Origin: Akkermansia sp.
GTDB lineage: Bacteria; Verrucomicrobiota; Verrucomicrobiia; Verrucomicrobiales; Akkermansiaceae
Assembly (NCBI GenBank): GCA_017435365.1
Contig: JAFSFD010000023.1
Coordinates: forward strand, 1 to 64,000
Length of the DNA: 64,000 bases
Reading direction: 5' to 3'
Each line of letters starts with the position of its first letter. The stretch's first letter is position 1. This document shows, piece by piece, positions 9,417-18,071 of this stretch. The translations under genes and the position numbers were made by a program. Under the pieces are notes generated by a model. It was not told the origin of the DNA. It ran no database searches and worked only from the letters and a program-made list of their open reading frames with translations.

Positions 9417-9994
9417 TGCTTCTTGTTGCGTATGGATGAAGAATAGAGTTCGGGAATGATGCGGCCGTGCTCATCCTTGGTCGGGGCTGCTTCCTTCGGC
9501 AGCTCGGGCTTCGGGCGCGGGTCGTCATCCAGATAGCGCTTTTCCTCTATTTCCGGGTCAACGGCTTCAAGCGTTTCGCTGATGCGGCGGAGGTCATACC
9601 CATTCAGCCCGCCCCAGATGATAAGCTGGCCATCGTTAATTCCCTGGTCAATCAGCAGCGGGTCAAAGGCAAGTCCGTCGATGACGGGCAGAATGTGCTT
9701 GCCCAGGTTCTGCTGCGTCTCGGTATACAGGCGCAGGCGGTACTCCTTAGGCGTGTAGAGCACCATGCCGTATGAGCCGTCATCTGCCATGAATGATTTG
9801 AATTTTTCAAAGTGCTTCAGGCTCATGATGGGCATGCGGTTGTACATGCGGCCGTTGTAGCGCACGTTGAATGCCGCGCCTGCTTCCGGATTGGAGGATT
9901 CAGTCAGGAAATAGGCTTTGTATTGTTTTTGCTGGCAGCTGCCGAGAAGTACGGCCCCGGCCGCGAAGCAAAGGGTAAGAAGAGCTTTGTTCAT
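9413..9994 (-). CDS. Hypothetical lipoprotein
   Basis: 193 residues. Lipoprotein signal with lipobox LLGSC and Cys20. The mature part is mixed alpha/beta (VLYTPKEYRLRLYTETQQN, QLIIWGGLNGYDL) with a charged proline-containing C-terminal tail (about 150-193). It sits between pgsA (21-nt gap) and the M23 peptidase (4-nt overlap). That placement suggests an envelope function linked to the peptidase. The family is not recognised. Confidence 0.75.
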   Translation of the reverse strand: MNKALLTLCFAAGAVLLGSCQQKQYKAYFLTESSNPEAGAAFNVRYNGRMYNRMPIMSLKHFEKFKSFMADDGSYGMVLYTPKEYRLRLYTETQQNLGKHILPVIDGLAFDPLLIDQGINDGQLIIWGGLNGYDLRRISETLEAVDPEIEEKRYLDDDPRPKPELPKEAAPTKDEHGRIIPELYSSSIRNKKQ

Positions 9995-10015
9995 AGTGGG
10001 GAAATGGGGATGAAA

Positions 10016-10642
10016 TCAGCCTTTCAGCAAGTGGCGGCTGTGGATGCAGTAGTTTGCGCCACTCCACAGGGTGAGGATGACGCTGAGCCACAGGGTAAGC
10101 TCGCGGAACCACCAGCCCGTTTCTCCGATGCTCAGAGAACGCAAGGGCTCGAACAGGTTTCCGCCATAGGCCAGCTGCGTCATGCAGGCGATGCAGTAGG
10201 TCAGCTGCGCCGCCGTTTTCCACTTGCCCAGGCGGTCTGCCGCAATGACTGTCCCCTGTGCCACGGCTAACTGGCGCAGCCCGGTGACCAGAAACTCACG
10301 GAAAATAATGACGATGGATACCCAGAACGGGCAGACCCCGACTGCGGTGAGATAGATGAACGCTGCGCTCACCAGAATCTTATCGGCCAGCGGGTCTATG
10401 AGTTTGCCGAAACTGGTTACCAGATTGTACTTGCGGGCCAGATAACCATCAAAGAAATCCGTAATGGCGGCTACCACGAAGGCCCAGAGTGCAATGCAGG
10501 CCGTCATGGAGATGGGCTGGAACCAGCCGCCGGTCACTTCGTTGATGTAAGGAGAAACACCGCCATCTATAGCCAGCGCCACGGTGTAGACGATGACGAG
10601 GATGATGCGGGAAAGTGTGATGGTGTTCGGCAGATTTAACAT
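10016..10642 (-). CDS. pgsA: CDP-diacylglycerol-glycerol-3-phosphate 3-phosphatidyltransferase
   Basis: 208 residues with four or five hydrophobic segments. The full CDP-alcohol phosphatidyltransferase motif is present: DFFDGYLAR, eight residues, then GKLIDPLAD, giving all four Asp and both Gly. The enzyme makes phosphatidylglycerophosphate in the inner membrane. The segment SFGKLIDPLADKIL is typical of PgsA rather than PssA. It is the first gene of a four-gene minus-strand operon. An AGGAG lies 6 nt before the ATG, an apparent Shine-Dalgarno sequence. Confidence 0.9.
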   Translation of the reverse strand: MLNLPNTITLSRIILVIVYTVALAIDGGVSPYINEVTGGWFQPISMTACIALWAFVVAAITDFFDGYLARKYNLVTSFGKLIDPLADKILVSAAFIYLTAVGVCPFWVSIVIIFREFLVTGLRQLAVAQGTVIAADRLGKWKTAAQLTYCIACMTQLAYGGNLFEPLRSLSIGETGWWFRELTLWLSVILTLWSGANYCIHSRHLLKG

Positions 10643-10654
10643 TGTATCTCCTGT

Positions 10655-10683
10655 TTTATATCCCGCCGCGCGCCAACTTGCAA
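10655..10683 (-). promoter_or_regulatory. Promoter of pgsA operon
   Basis: On the minus strand: -35 TTGCAA (10678-10683), 17-nt spacer, -10 TATAAA (10655-10660), 12 nt before the ATG. Confidence 0.65.
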
Positions 10684-10738
10684 GCAGAAATCAAGCCTGT
10701 ATGCCAAAAATGGGCATATTTTCTGACAGATTCTTTGC

Positions 10739-10766
10739 TTGAATCCGCAACTGTTTCTGCTATACT
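10739..10766 (+). promoter_or_regulatory. Promoter of the 10774 operon
   Basis: -35 TTGAAT (10739-10744), 16-nt spacer, -10 TATACT (10761-10766). The ATG follows after 7 nt, so the transcript is probably leaderless. It diverges from the pgsA promoter. Confidence 0.6.
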
Positions 10767-10773
10767 TGCCCGC

Positions 10774-11505
10774 ATGAACGGTTTTCGTGCCACAATTCTC
10801 GTGCTTCTGGTTCTTACAGTGGGACTCATGTTCTACGCTTTCACGGTGCTGCTGCCTGCCCGTGAGAATCAGTACCAGATGTATCAGACTCAGTTGAAAA
10901 TCAACGAGTATGAGAAGCGTCAGATGGAGCACGATGCCCGCATGGCCCGCCTGGGTGCTGATGCAGATTCGCCGGAGGTTGCTGCGGCCCGCGCCGCTGC
11001 CGAGGCCGAGGCCAGAAAGAACGAAGCGGACCTGAATGCCGCAGAGGAGAGCAGCGTGATTGCCTCTGCCAAGCGGCGCCAGGAGATTGAGGAGGCCGCA
11101 ACTGCCGCAGAAGATGCAGCAAAGCCATCGCCCCTGGGGGCCGTGACCGCCTATCTGGATGACTGCGCCGTGCTGCTGTTCAAGGCGGAAGGCTCCATGC
11201 CGGTGAATGAAGGTCTGCTCATCGCTGTGCGCCGCGATGACTATATAGTGTGCGAAGCCACGGTGGATGGCCGCGATGAGGAGTCCGGTCAGTTCACGGC
11301 TGCTGTGAAGCAGGTCAACTTCGGCGGTGTGAAGGACCCCGTGGCGGAGGAAAATCGCATACCCCGCCCCGGTGATGTGGTGATTGTCTCGCCCTTCCTG
11401 AGCAGCCGCGACCTGCGCCTGGAGAGCTACACGCCGCCCACCACGCCCGCCGAAGAACCGCAGCCTGTGCCTGAGATAGAGGCCGTGCTCACCCCTGTTC
11501 CCTGA
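10774..11505 (+). CDS. Single-pass membrane protein with coiled coil and C-terminal beta domain
   Basis: 243 residues from the ATG next to the -10 box. An earlier in-frame start at 10642 would place pgsA promoter sequence inside the gene. Residues about 7-27 form a membrane helix. Residues about 30-115 are Ala/Glu/Arg-rich coiled coil. Residues about 128-225 form a small beta-rich domain (MPVNEGLLIAVRRDDYIVCE ... PRPGDVVIVSPF). That last domain resembles one in the lipoprotein at 23890-24552. The layout recalls MreC-like anchored proteins, but MreC itself is not supported. Function unknown. Confidence 0.75.
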   Translation: MNGFRATILVLLVLTVGLMFYAFTVLLPARENQYQMYQTQLKINEYEKRQMEHDARMARLGADADSPEVAAARAAAEAEARKNEADLNAAEESSVIASAKRRQEIEEAATAAEDAAKPSPLGAVTAYLDDCAVLLFKAEGSMPVNEGLLIAVRRDDYIVCEATVDGRDEESGQFTAAVKQVNFGGVKDPVAEENRIPRPGDVVIVSPFLSSRDLRLESYTPPTTPAEEPQPVPEIEAVLTPVP

Positions 11506-11532
11506 TAAGTATCTTTCCCTGTATCGTTTGCC

Positions 11533-12456
11533 ATGAGCGCCCTGTTCGACCGCATCCCGAGCTTCTCCTTCGAGTTCTTCCCGCCGAAGACTCCGGAGGG
11601 GGCAGCGTCTCTGCTGGAAACGGTCGTGACACTGCAGGAGTTCAACCCCAGCTTTGTGAGTGTTACTTACGGTGCCGGTGGCAGTTCGCGAGGGCTTACC
11701 CGCTCTGTGGTGCATGATATGCAGAGCCGTGGCATCCCCACGGTGCCGCATCTCACCTGCGTGGGACACACCGAGGCCGAGATTGAGGAAATCCTGCATG
11801 GCTACATCAGCGCCGGTGCCCGCGCCATCATGGCACTGCGTGGCGACCCTCCCCGCAACGTTCCCTATGACCCTGCGCAGGATGCCTTCCGCCATGCGGC
11901 CGATCTGGTGCGTTTCATCCGCAACTGGGAGGAACGCCAGCGTCTCCCCTACCACCTTTCCATCGGCGTGGCCGGCTTCCCCGAGGGACACCCGGATTCC
12001 CGCAACCGACTGAGGGAGATGGATTTCCTGAAAGCCAAGGTGGATGAAGGCGCAGACTATATCTGCACCCAGTTGTTCTTTGATAATCACGCCTTCTTTG
12101 ATTTCCGTGACCGCTGCCGCATCATGGATATCAATGTGCCGATTATCGCCGGTATCATGCCCGTGACCTCCATTTCCAGCATGAACCGCATGGCTGAACT
12201 CTCTGCCGGTACCAATTTCCCAGCCCGCCTGCTCAAGGCCATGCTCCGTGCCGGTGGGGATAAATCCTCCATCGAGCGTATCGGTATCAACTACGCCAGC
12301 AACCAGTGCAGCGAGCTGCTGGATGCCGATGTGGAGGGCATTCATTTCTACACCCTGAACAAGTCAAAGGCCACGCTGGAGATATACCACAACCTTGGCT
12401 TCAATAATTATTTCGACCTGGAGCGACTCCGCATCCTGAACAAAGTTTACAGATAA
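11533..12456 (+). CDS. metF: 5,10-methylenetetrahydrofolate reductase
   Basis: 307 residues, the length of bacterial MetF (about 296). The TIM-barrel family signatures are present: FSFEFFPPKT at the N-terminus with the catalytic Glu, VSVTYGAGGS, HLTCVGH and IMALRGDPP. It reduces methylene-THF to methyl-THF for methionine synthesis using FAD. It follows the upstream gene by 27 nt and precedes the YfgM-like gene by 11 nt, consistent with one transcript. No SAM riboswitch or Met-box was recognised upstream. Confidence 0.93.
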   Translation: MSALFDRIPSFSFEFFPPKTPEGAASLLETVVTLQEFNPSFVSVTYGAGGSSRGLTRSVVHDMQSRGIPTVPHLTCVGHTEAEIEEILHGYISAGARAIMALRGDPPRNVPYDPAQDAFRHAADLVRFIRNWEERQRLPYHLSIGVAGFPEGHPDSRNRLREMDFLKAKVDEGADYICTQLFFDNHAFFDFRDRCRIMDINVPIIAGIMPVTSISSMNRMAELSAGTNFPARLLKAMLRAGGDKSSIERIGINYASNQCSELLDADVEGIHFYTLNKSKATLEIYHNLGFNNYFDLERLRILNKVYR

Positions 12457-12467
12457 ACCACTATACC

Positions 12468-13283
12468 ATGGATAACAACAGCAAGACCAACGAGGACACA
12501 CTGCCGCTTTCTCCGGAGGAAATCAAGGCAATCGGTGAGATTGCCATCGGCCCGTCCAGGCACGAACAGTTCCTCAACGCCCACTATAAGAAGCTCATGT
12601 GGGGCGGTATCACACTCGGTGTTGTGGCCGGTGGTATCATTGCCTTCTTCTCCCACCGCAACGATATGCGCCACGAGGCTGCTGCCCAGGTGGTGCAGGC
12701 CATGAAGATTACAGCTCCCGGTGAAGGGATTGCCAGCGCCGATGAGTACGATGCCGCCGCCATTCAGACGCTGCAGCAGAGCTATGGTAACACCCCCTCC
12801 GCAGTGACCGCTGAGCTCATGAACGGCCTTTCCCTGCTTGCCAAGGGAGATGAAGCCGGCATTGCCGCGCTGGAAAAGGCGGCTGCCAGTGATGCCCCGG
12901 TGCCCCTGCGCGCCCGTGCACTGGCGGCTCTGGCCACCTATGAACTGCAGCAGAACAAGGACTCTGCCCCCACCTGGACCCGCATCACCCAGATGGAAGC
13001 CAACCCGTATTCCGCGCTGGCTTACCTGATGCTGGGTGACCTGGCCAAGACCAAGGGAGACAAGGACGCTGCCCGCAACTGGTACGAGCAGTGCAAGGCC
13101 AAGTGCCCCACCAGCGCCCTGGTGGCCGATAAGACGGTGGAGCTCCGGCTCACTCTGCTGGATGTGGATGCCCCCAAGCCGGTGGAGCCGATTGCTCAGC
13201 CGCAGCAGCCCGCCTCCCCGCTGGATAACCCTTTTGGAGAGGTTCCGGAGGTGCAGAGTGTGGAATTTAACCCCGGCGTCTGA
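12468..13283 (+). CDS. YfgM-like membrane-anchored TPR protein
   Basis: 271 residues. A cytosolic N-terminus of about 42 residues is followed by one membrane helix (about 43-62, WGGITLGVVAGGIIAFF). A periplasmic helical-repeat region follows (about 65-240), then a proline-rich tail. The topology and the start of the repeat match the YfgM/TPR-21 family, whose E. coli member is a SecYEG-associated chaperone-like protein. Sequence support is by architecture only. It lies 11 nt after metF and 13 nt before the next gene. Confidence 0.6.
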   Translation: MDNNSKTNEDTLPLSPEEIKAIGEIAIGPSRHEQFLNAHYKKLMWGGITLGVVAGGIIAFFSHRNDMRHEAAAQVVQAMKITAPGEGIASADEYDAAAIQTLQQSYGNTPSAVTAELMNGLSLLAKGDEAGIAALEKAAASDAPVPLRARALAALATYELQQNKDSAPTWTRITQMEANPYSALAYLMLGDLAKTKGDKDAARNWYEQCKAKCPTSALVADKTVELRLTLLDVDAPKPVEPIAQPQQPASPLDNPFGEVPEVQSVEFNPGV

Positions 13284-13296
13284 TTTTATCTGAATC

Positions 13297-14121
13297 ATGG
13301 GACTTTATCAGGACAATTTTACCGGTCTTTCTGAGCTGGAGCGTCTGGCTGCCATGGCTCATGACCCGGTGCGCGTACACGAAATCGGCACGGACCAGTG
13401 GCCGCTCACCATGATGGCCTGCGGGCTCATGGCCAGCAATGATGAGGAAAAACTGGAGGAAAACTTCGATATCTACGATATTTTTGCCTCCAAGACCACC
13501 GTGGCCGCCCGCAAGAGCAGCCTGATTCAGCTCTCCCGCTTCATTACCGGTCGCAAGGGCGAAGGGTGGAAATCCCTCATCCCCTATGCCACCAATGAAC
13601 CGGATGAATCCCTGAGCCGCAAGGCCGCCACCTATGTGCTCACCCTGGCCCAGCCCGGCCCCACCGAGCACCTGGCCGGTGTGCAGGAACTGGTGACCCG
13701 CCTGGTGCGCGATGAGTTTACTCCCACCACGCTGCTCGATGCCGTGCTCAGCCTGGCCGATATGCGTGTGCTGCCGCTCCTGAAGCCGCTTCTGGAGGTG
13801 TCGGACGACCGCATGGAGGAACTGCTCGACACACTGGAAACCACTCCCAACCGCCTCAGCTGCACCTTTGTGCTGCAGGCTCTGGAGACCCACCCCTCAC
13901 TGGCGCAGGAAGCTGCCGATGCGCTGAGCCGCATGGCGCCGCTTGCTCCCGTCATTCTCGACCTTGCCCTTCCCATCCCCACCTGGGCATTCGAGAAACC
14001 CACTCCCCAGCCGCTCCACGGCTGGACCCCGGCTGAATACTTCGCCCGCATGCTCCCGGAGCTGCAACCTGCCTTAGATGCAGACCAGCTGCAGGAAGTG
14101 CGCGAAGCCTTCAAAGCCTGA
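13297..14121 (+). CDS. Cytoplasmic helical-repeat (HEAT-like) protein, unknown function
   Basis: 274 residues with no signal peptide or membrane segment. Residues about 60-215 are a run of paired helices of HEAT/ARM character (LDAVLSLADMRVLPLLKPLL, LSRMAPLAPVILDLA). The C-terminus is predicted globular (WTPAEYFARMLPEL). It follows the YfgM-like gene by 13 nt and precedes tRNA-Arg by 15 nt. I do not recognise a named family. Confidence 0.7.
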   Translation: MGLYQDNFTGLSELERLAAMAHDPVRVHEIGTDQWPLTMMACGLMASNDEEKLEENFDIYDIFASKTTVAARKSSLIQLSRFITGRKGEGWKSLIPYATNEPDESLSRKAATYVLTLAQPGPTEHLAGVQELVTRLVRDEFTPTTLLDAVLSLADMRVLPLLKPLLEVSDDRMEELLDTLETTPNRLSCTFVLQALETHPSLAQEAADALSRMAPLAPVILDLALPIPTWAFEKPTPQPLHGWTPAEYFARMLPELQPALDADQLQEVREAFKA

Positions 14122-14136
14122 TACGCAAACAGACCT

Positions 14137-14208
14137 GGCCCCGTAGTTCAATGGATAGAACGGCCCTCTCCTAAAGGGCAGATATGGGTTCGATCCCCGT
14201 CGGGGCTG
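14137..14208 (+). tRNA. tRNA-Arg (anticodon CCT)
   Basis: 72 nt folding as a full cloverleaf. The acceptor GGCCCCG pairs with CGGGGCT (one G-T), D stem is GTTC/GAAC, anticodon stem GCCCT/AGGGC, and T stem ATGGG/CCCGT with loop TTCGATC. The anticodon loop CTCCTAA gives CCT at 14170-14172, reading AGG. The discriminator is G and CCA is not encoded. The stretch 14209-14434 holds no gene, repeat of the tRNA end, or integrase. Confidence 0.93.
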
Positions 14209-14399
14209 TTTGCTTGTTTTGCGCTGACAATAGCCCCCCATCAGCGGGGCAGAGTTCACAGCGGCTCCGCATGACGGACGCCATTCTCTGCGTGCTAATG
14301 AGGTATCAGACGTGAGATTAGCTGCTTTTAATTCATTTGTCAAGAATGAAGAGAATCGGATTGTGCGAAATACAACACTCTAATAACAGCAGAAAATTG

Positions 14400-14428
14400 T
14401 TGAAATTTTAGGGAATCAGGGGTAGCTT
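14400..14428 (+). promoter_or_regulatory. Promoter of the acyl-ACP thioesterase gene
   Basis: -35 TTGAAA (14400-14405), 17-nt spacer, -10 TAGCTT (14423-14428), 6 nt before the ATG at 14435. The region upstream is AT-rich. Confidence 0.45.
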
Positions 14429-14434
14429 ATTTTC

Positions 14435-15142
14435 ATGTTTCAACTATCCCGCACAGTGTGTGCCAGCATGACGGACAGGCATGGAAGCCTGAAATTGTTT
14501 TCTGCTATTCAGATGATGCAGGACTGTTCGGAGTACTGGAAGGAATCAGAGCCCGATTTCAGGAAGTGCCTGGAAGAGAATGGGGCTGCGCAGCTTCTGG
14601 TATTTCGGCAGGTGGAGATATTGCGCGTGCCGCGGTTGTATGAGAAGCTGACCTGCAGCACTTCAGTATTTGACTGCAAGGGAGCCAATGGTTTTCGAAA
14701 CACTATCATATCGGACGAGGCCGGGAATCCGTGTTATATAAGCTGGAGCCAGGGGGCTTTTGTGAATGCCACTAACGGGCGTCTGTTGCGTGTGCCGGCA
14801 GAGGTGATTGCGCGGTTGCGGTTATCGCCCCGTTATGAGATGAATTACCGTTCCCGAAAAATTGAGCTTCCGGACGGGAACCGCGTCCCCCTGCCTCCGG
14901 TTCCTGTTCAGCACAATGATATTGACTATAACCAGCACGTCAATAATGCACAGTATATCCGCATGGCGCTGGAGTATGTGCAGGAGGATTTTGAAATAGC
15001 CTCGATGCGCGTGGAATATAAGCGCCCGGTGCGTTATGGCGCTTCATTGCAGCCTTGCCTTATCGAGCATCCGGATGCGCTCTATGTCCTGCTGTCTGAG
15101 GCGGATAAGGTGTGTTGCATCATCGAATTCCTGCGCTCCTGA
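14435..15142 (+). CDS. Acyl-ACP thioesterase (FatA/FatB-type hotdog protein)
   Basis: 235 residues forming two hotdog repeats. The C-terminal repeat carries HNDIDYNQHVNNAQYI near residues 167-182, the Asn/His signature of bacterial and plant acyl-ACP thioesterases. The enzyme releases free fatty acids from ACP in the cytoplasm. It stands alone between tRNA-Arg and the convergent serA, with a strong hairpin after its stop. Substrate chain length cannot be read from sequence. Confidence 0.85.
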   Translation: MFQLSRTVCASMTDRHGSLKLFSAIQMMQDCSEYWKESEPDFRKCLEENGAAQLLVFRQVEILRVPRLYEKLTCSTSVFDCKGANGFRNTIISDEAGNPCYISWSQGAFVNATNGRLLRVPAEVIARLRLSPRYEMNYRSRKIELPDGNRVPLPPVPVQHNDIDYNQHVNNAQYIRMALEYVQEDFEIASMRVEYKRPVRYGASLQPCLIEHPDALYVLLSEADKVCCIIEFLRS

Positions 15143-15147
15143 ATGAA

Positions 15148-15182
15148 AACTCCCCCCCCATGTTGCGCATGGGGGGGGAGTT
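15148..15182. terminator. Bidirectional-looking terminator between thioesterase and serA
   Basis: A perfect 15-bp stem (15148-15162 with 15168-15182) with a 5-nt loop, including a run of eight C paired with eight G. On the minus strand a T-rich stretch (GTTTTC) follows, so it fits best as the serA terminator. It also separates the two converging genes. Confidence 0.75.
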
Positions 15183-15201
15183 GCAGGAAACCGGCACCTC
15201 T

Positions 15202-16770
15202 TTACATGGAGAGGGAGAAAGCAAGCTTGGCCGAGATGGTCTTGGCGATGGCTTGCAGCTGGTCATCAGAGATGGGCATGTTGGTCTTGATGACTGCGAG
15301 GGAGTCACCGCTCTTGTAGTCAGTGGGGGCCACGATGTTCTCGATGTTGATGCCGGCCAGGGAGAGCGCCTGACCAATGGCTGCGACCACACCGGGGCGG
15401 TCCGCATAGCGCAGTACGATGGTATTACCGGCCAGGGAAGCATACAGATGGTCAAACTCCTCGATGCGGGAGACAACCGGGGTGCCATCCACTACCATGC
15501 CACGCACGCTGCTCTTGATCTGCTGGCCGTCAATTTCCATGTAGATATTGATGGTGAGGGCGTCGTCATATTGGCGGTCGTCTTTGGGCTCCAGTGCTTT
15601 GTACACGATGCCGTGCTCGCGGAAGGAGGTCTCGGCCGCTGCAGGCATGAGACCCTGCTCAGCTCCGGGAACAATGCCCTGGAGAATCCACGGGGTGAAC
15701 CACTTGCGGAAGGAGCGCAGGTTGTTGTAGAAGGTGCATTCCACCTTGCGGATGGGTTTGCAGCCGCCGACCTGGTAGCAGAGCTTGCCGAGCATGGCGG
15801 CCAGCTGCAGCTGGGCCGGCGCCAGGTTGGCCGGGCGCTCGGCATTGATGACGCAGGAGGTATCGCCATGGGCGAAGTAGTCCGTCATCTGCTGGGCGGC
15901 CTTCATGGCTGCGTTCTTGTTGGCTTCCTTTGTGTTGGCTCCCAGGTGCGGCAGCAGCAGGTCGGCCACATCGGCGCTGGGCTGCATGGCTGCGGTGTCC
16001 TTGGGGTGCACATCGGTGCAGTAGATGATGTTCTTGCCGGCAGCCTTGGCGGCGCGGATGGCATCCTCATCCACCACGCCATAGCGGGAGCAGTTGATGA
16101 GCATGGCGCCGTCCTTCATCTTGCTGATGAGTTCGGCGTTGATAAGGTTGCGGGTGGCGGGGCCGCCGGGCACATGCAGGGAGATGATGTCTGCCTCAGA
16201 GAAGATTTCATCAACCTCGGTGGGAGTAGCGCCGATGTTGAGGGCGCGCTGTCTGGAGAGGAAGTGGTCGTAACCCAGCACCTTGCACTCGAAGCCCTGA
16301 AGGCGCTTGACCAGCAGGCGCCCGATGTTGCCCAGCCCCAGGATACCCACGGTCTTGCCGGTGAGTTCGCGGCCCATGTATTTCTTCTTGTTCCATTCAC
16401 CGGCGCGTGTGGTGTTATCTGCCGGCACTACAAATCGGTAGGCTGCCAGAATCATGGCCACTACTTCTTCTGCCACGGCGTTGGAGTTGGCGCCGGGGGT
16501 GTTCATCACGTCAATTTCCTTGGTGCGGGCGTAGACGTAATCGATGTTGTCATAGCCGGCTCCGGCGCGGATGACGCACTTGAGGGAGGGGAGGGCATCG
16601 ATGATGGCCTGGGTCACCTTCTCTGAGCGCACGATGAGGCCTGCGGCGTCCGGGTTGGCGGCCACAAGTTCCTCGATGGGGGTGGAGTCGTCCTGCACGA
16701 CATCGTAGCCGGCGGCGCTCAGGTTGGCTGCGGCGGCTTTATCAAGCTTGGTGGGAATCAGAATTTTCAT
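15202..16770 (-). CDS. serA: D-3-phosphoglycerate dehydrogenase, long form with ACT domain
   Basis: 522 residues, the long SerA form. Substrate and NAD domains (1-310) include the Rossmann motif GLGNIGR (145-151), Arg229 in NCSRYG and His275 in PHLGANT. The usual catalytic Glu of the DVFxxEP motif is Asp258 here (DVHPKDT). An intervening domain (about 315-445) and a C-terminal ACT domain (about 450-522) suggest serine feedback. It catalyses the first step of serine synthesis. The gene follows the DUF1015 gene by 23 nt, a pairing seen in other bacteria. Confidence 0.9.
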   Translation of the reverse strand: MKILIPTKLDKAAAANLSAAGYDVVQDDSTPIEELVAANPDAAGLIVRSEKVTQAIIDALPSLKCVIRAGAGYDNIDYVYARTKEIDVMNTPGANSNAVAEEVVAMILAAYRFVVPADNTTRAGEWNKKKYMGRELTGKTVGILGLGNIGRLLVKRLQGFECKVLGYDHFLSRQRALNIGATPTEVDEIFSEADIISLHVPGGPATRNLINAELISKMKDGAMLINCSRYGVVDEDAIRAAKAAGKNIIYCTDVHPKDTAAMQPSADVADLLLPHLGANTKEANKNAAMKAAQQMTDYFAHGDTSCVINAERPANLAPAQLQLAAMLGKLCYQVGGCKPIRKVECTFYNNLRSFRKWFTPWILQGIVPGAEQGLMPAAAETSFREHGIVYKALEPKDDRQYDDALTINIYMEIDGQQIKSSVRGMVVDGTPVVSRIEEFDHLYASLAGNTIVLRYADRPGVVAAIGQALSLAGINIENIVAPTDYKSGDSLAVIKTNMPISDDQLQAIAKTISAKLAFSLSM

Positions 16771-16793
16771 ATATGATGAGACGGATTGTTAAG

Positions 16794-18038
16794 TTAGCGT
16801 TCGATTTCGTGGGCGAAGAGACCACTGCGCAGTTTCGGTTCAAACCAGGTGGATTTGGGCGGCATGATTTCGCCGCTGTCGGCCACGTTGAAGAGGTCAT
16901 CCATGGTGACGGGGTAGAGCGAGAATACTACGCCGGTGGCGCCGGCGCGTGTTTCGAGCTCATCCAGCCCACGGATGCCGCCCACGAAGTCGATGCGTTC
17001 GCTGGTGCGGGGGTCGGTGATGCCGAGCACCGGTGCCAGCAGGTTGCTCTGGAGGATGGCGCAGTCCAGGCTTTCGATGGGGTGGCTGGCGTTGAAGGTG
17101 CCTTCCTTGGCGGTGATGCTGTACCACTTGCCGCCCAGGAACATGCCGAATTCGTGTTTGGCACGTGGGGCATGCGGTTTGCCTGGGGTGGCGGGGGCTA
17201 CGGTGAACTTTTCCGAGATGGCGGTCAGGTATTGCTCAGCCGTCATGCCGTTCAGATCGAGCACCACGCGGTTGTAGTCCATGATGAAGAGGTCTTCATC
17301 GCAGAAAGTAACGGCCATGAGGTAGTTGAACTCTTCTTCGCCGGTGTAGTCCGGGTGCTCGGCGCGGCGCTTGGCTGAAACAGCGGCACTGGAAGCGGTG
17401 CGGTGGTGGCCGTCTGCAATGTAGAGCACCGGTACCTCCTCGAATCCCTGGCGGATGGCTGCAATGGCATCATCATCCGTGACCGGCCAGAGCAGGTGGG
17501 TCACGCCATCATCGCTGGTGAACTCGTATTCCGGCTTGTGGAACTTAATCCACTCGCGGATGGTGGTGGAAATGCCTTCGTGTTTGCGGTAGGCCAGGAA
17601 TACCGGCTCCGTCTGGGTGGAGCAGGTGTCAAAGTGGTTGATGCGGTCGAGCTCCTTTTCCTTGCGGGTGAGCTCGTGTTTCTTGATGGTGCCGTTCTGG
17701 TATTCATCCACGCTGGCGCAGCCTACGATACCGGTCTGCACGCGGCCCCACATCATCTGGCGGTAGATGTAGTAGCAGGGTTTCTCCTCGCGCAGGAGAA
17801 AGCCCTTGCGCAGGAAATCCTGCAGGTTTTCTGCGCTCTTCTCGTAAGTGACGGCATCGTGAATCTCTGCCTCGCTGGTGTCAATGTCGGCGCGGCAGAT
17901 GTGCAGGTATGAGGAGGCGTTGCCTGCGGCCATGGCGCAGGCTTCTTCGTGGTTCATAACGTCGTACGGCAGGCAGGAAACCTGTTCTGCGTACTGCTTC
18001 GGGGGGCGTATTGCGGCAAACGGTCTGATGGTAGCCAT
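16794..18038 (-). CDS. DUF1015 family protein
   Basis: 414 residues, the full family length. The family start (IRPFAAIRPP, then CLPYDVMNHEEA) is clear, as are YIADGHHRTASSAA and the C-terminal half. DUF1015 proteins are soluble, often adjacent to serA, and functionally undefined; several carry annotation as serine-metabolism related. The HHR segment resembles a catalytic or phosphate-binding motif, but no reaction is assigned. It lies 33 nt after the secreted-protein gene upstream, with a possible weak TATACA box in that gap. Confidence 0.88.
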   Translation of the reverse strand: MATIRPFAAIRPPKQYAEQVSCLPYDVMNHEEACAMAAGNASSYLHICRADIDTSEAEIHDAVTYEKSAENLQDFLRKGFLLREEKPCYYIYRQMMWGRVQTGIVGCASVDEYQNGTIKKHELTRKEKELDRINHFDTCSTQTEPVFLAYRKHEGISTTIREWIKFHKPEYEFTSDDGVTHLLWPVTDDDAIAAIRQGFEEVPVLYIADGHHRTASSAAVSAKRRAEHPDYTGEEEFNYLMAVTFCDEDLFIMDYNRVVLDLNGMTAEQYLTAISEKFTVAPATPGKPHAPRAKHEFGMFLGGKWYSITAKEGTFNASHPIESLDCAILQSNLLAPVLGITDPRTSERIDFVGGIRGLDELETRAGATGVVFSLYPVTMDDLFNVADSGEIMPPKSTWFEPKLRSGLFAHEIER

Positions 18039-18071
18039 TGTGTTAGGTTGTATATTAAGTAGTGTTGAAAA

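Noticed and set aside
10636-12345. A 569-codon open frame antisense to the 10774 gene and metF
   Set aside because: Shadow of real plus-strand genes with clear family motifs; composition rich in His, Gly and Gln typical of antisense frames here.
14137-14434. tRNA-Arg as integration site for a mobile element
   Set aside because: No repeat of the tRNA 3' end, no integrase and no composition shift downstream; the next gene is an ordinary thioesterase.
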